A stretch of DNA of 64,000 nt, taken from assembly GCA_963978545.1 (NCBI GenBank), contig OZ021724.1:28199933-28263932 (forward strand), read 5' to 3'. Below are positions 62,105-64,000 of this stretch, piece by piece. The notes under the pieces are model-generated. The model was not told where the DNA came from. It searched no databases and saw only the letters and a list, made by a program, of their open reading frames with translations. Position numbers and translations under genes: made by a program. This DNA is from Linyphia triangularis. Lineage: Eukaryota; Arthropoda; Arachnida; Araneae; Linyphiidae. Every line of letters begins with the position of its first letter. Within the stretch, counting starts at the first letter, position 1.

Positions 62105-62670
62105 CGCTTGCATTTAAAGATGGAATTTTTTTTAATGTCAAGTAAGACGTTTTGAATTAATTCTATAATTGTCCATGCCCATAAGGTAGCTGCCCACGAA
62201 AAATGAACGTTTTTCAGCAATTGACGAAAAACGGCTGTAACAATTATGATCAAAATGCTGTGATAATGCCTTTTAAGGTGTTCTAAAGATTCCTCGCTTC
62301 GAAAATTACGTAGAGATGCGATAAAGGCCTGAAAAGTTAAAAAAACGAATCTCTTTAGCAGAGTTTTCTTTTAGTGGGCATTGTCCATCAACAACTGTTT
62401 CGCTTCTGTTTCACTTACAATAAAGGATAATGCATTATTTATCAAAAAGCATCGTCAATTTCACAGTTTAGGCAGTTGTTTCCCCCCTTTTAATTGCCAA
62501 TGTAATAATGATCCCCTAAAATAACGTCTAACTGTCAAACTGGCTATTTTTTTTTTAAATAACCGACGTATGAGAACGAAAACGATAAATTACACCAATC
62601 CATGGCAAATGTGAATTAAATGAACAGTATTAAGTGTAATTGAAAGCTGTGCGATGTTTCACCACTTTAA
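62105..62670 (+). repeat. Dispersed repeat family B, copy 3 (5' truncated)
   Basis: Shows CCATAAGGTAGCTGCCC, TGCCTTTTAAGGTGTTCTAAA, GTTTCACTTACAATAAAGGA and the tail AAGTGTAATTGAAAGCTGTG, as in copies 1 and 2. The opening palindrome and the CAGCATA segment are missing or too diverged to read. Confidence 0.68.
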
Positions 62671-63552
62671 TTTTTTTTATATCACTAGTCTACTTGTCTG
62701 GATTTATTATCCATGAATACACGTTTTTAAATGAACAATTACGTATCTATTCAATATTTGTTCAATGTCCGATTAAGAAAATCTCTTTATAACATATTTT
62801 AGAAGAAAGAAATCGTTTTTTTAGTTCCGAATTCAACAGAACTGCTTCTGGACATTTATATGCACGTTTCAAATTCTATTAAAAACATTTCGGTGGTGCT
62901 ATCCACATAAGCAATACAAGCGATTTCCGTAACATTATTCCTAACTCCTCTCTAAATAGACAAAAGCAGCAAGCAAACAATCAAAAGTAAACAAGAAAAT
63001 GAAGTGCCGTCCTCGAGTTTTATGTACCTTTCTATTCAACGAGATAAAGATGAAGATTCAGTAAACTCTGTGCTATCGATTACTTATCGATACTTTTGGG
63101 AGCACCGACGCCTCTTTTCATAGGTGTTAGGTCATTCCACGAAGCAAAAAGGAAATAGATTAGATATCAATGAAATTTTATCAATTTCTAGAAAAGTATT
63201 TGTGTTAGTCCAATTGGATGCTTTTTTAGTATATTGAGAAAAATTGACTTAATTGTAAAAACAATTATTACGTTTAAACAGAGACAAATTTCAGACCAAA
63301 TTTAATAATTTTTTTATTACTCGTCCATTTAATATTACAAGTCATGATTTATCCACCACAATCAGTTATAAAAAAAAATGAATTTTAGTTTTAGAAGTAT
63401 TTAAACTTTAATGTCAGGCATAAAAACTCAATAAGAGAAGTAAACGCATTGTACCTTCAAAATCATCTGAAGTAGTCTAATAAACAATACTCCAGGTTAA
63501 GAGATTTATCTGTATGTATATGTCCAGGATTTAATTATTTTTAATTAATCTT

Positions 63553-63975
63553 TAAATTACAAACTTCCACCCATTCTGTGAAAATCCTTTATGAAATATA
63601 AATGAATACAAGATGTGTACAACATAATTGTTTTTGACTAAAATGTAAGATCTTATTTGATGAGTCAAAACGCTGAGGGAATAATTGACGATTTCATAAC
63701 GGTATAAACAAAGACATGTATATTTTCCTTCTTTTTATCCTGTTATGTCTCATACGATTTTTTAACGTTATTTAAAACTTCCATATACTTTTACAATCTA
63801 TTTAAAATTACAAACTTCCTTCCATGATGTGAAACTTCTTTATGAAATAGGAATTGATATAAGACTTGTAAAACATAACTTGCCGTTGACCAAAATGAAC
63901 AGTTTACTGGATGAGTCAAAACGCTCAGTGAATAATTCACGATTTCATTACAGAATTAATAAAGGAATTACATAA
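63553..63975. repeat. Degenerate tandem duplication, ~252-bp spacing
   Basis: AAATTACAAACTTCC occurs at 63553 and 63805. Both copies continue with TGTGAAA...CTTTATGAAATA, ACATAA, GATGAGTCAAAACGCT and ATTTCAT(A/T)AC. Only about 170 bases of each unit are alignable. It is noncoding. Confidence 0.75.
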
Positions 63976-64000
63976 TTTAAAAATAACTAAACATCCTTTT

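Noticed and set aside
1..64000. CRISPR arrays, bacterial operons or prophage.
   Set aside because: The base composition, introns and transposon types are eukaryotic, and the repeats found are transposons or satellites with no spacer structure.

Overview
This is a very AT-rich, intron- and repeat-dominated eukaryotic window. It has long homopolymer runs, many degenerate transposons and almost no coding sequence. Two spliced exons of an EPAC / RAPGEF4-type cAMP-regulated Rap guanine-nucleotide exchange factor, Helitrons, an old mariner, hAT and piggyBac-like MITEs, tRNA-derived SINEs and solo LTRs together suggest an arthropod. A chelicerate such as a spider is my guess; the species cannot be fixed from this sequence.

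Genes. The only host coding sequence I can defend is at 49358-49500 and 50819-50907 (+). These exons share consistent intron phases, have GT/AG borders, and give about 77 residues of the first cyclic-nucleotide-binding domain of EPAC. The upstream start exon and the following exons were not found. Much of the window is therefore probably intron or 5' flank of this gene.

Layout, left to right: AT-rich noncoding DNA (1-3.9 kb); a ~255-bp tandem repeat (3.9-4.5 kb); a reverse solo LTR with a 4-bp TSD (5809-6455); a palindromic MITE (6650-6852); a mariner carcass (11362-13175) split by a 519-bp hAT-type MITE with a perfect 8-bp TSD (11473-11991); a tRNA-derived SINE (15.65 kb); a reverse Helitron (17.3-18.3 kb); a recent 230-bp tandem duplication (20.55 kb); a piggyBac-type MITE (27876-28077); a dispersed repeat family at 28.2, 30.7 and 34.5 kb; a Helitron with the C-terminal end of its helicase (31397-33997); a second solo LTR (37979-38704); more MITEs at 38.95 and 39.4 kb; a ~650-bp dispersed repeat at 35.9, 41.1 and 62.1 kb; elements with TTAA-flanked inverted ends (43.07-43.77 and 53.54-54.34 kb); a fold-back element (47.4-47.75 kb); the two EPAC exons; a composite inverted-plus-direct repeat (55.14-56.17 kb); and a 176-bp tandem array (57.7-58.4 kb).

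The transposons do not work together as a system. They are independent insertions, mostly non-autonomous or dead, and several have readable target-site duplications. I saw no operons, CRISPR arrays, rRNA or clearly functional tRNA genes. The least explained objects are the composite repeat at 55136-56174, the ~137-bp internal repeats shared by both Helitrons, and a GC-richer open stretch near 24.8-25.1 kb.
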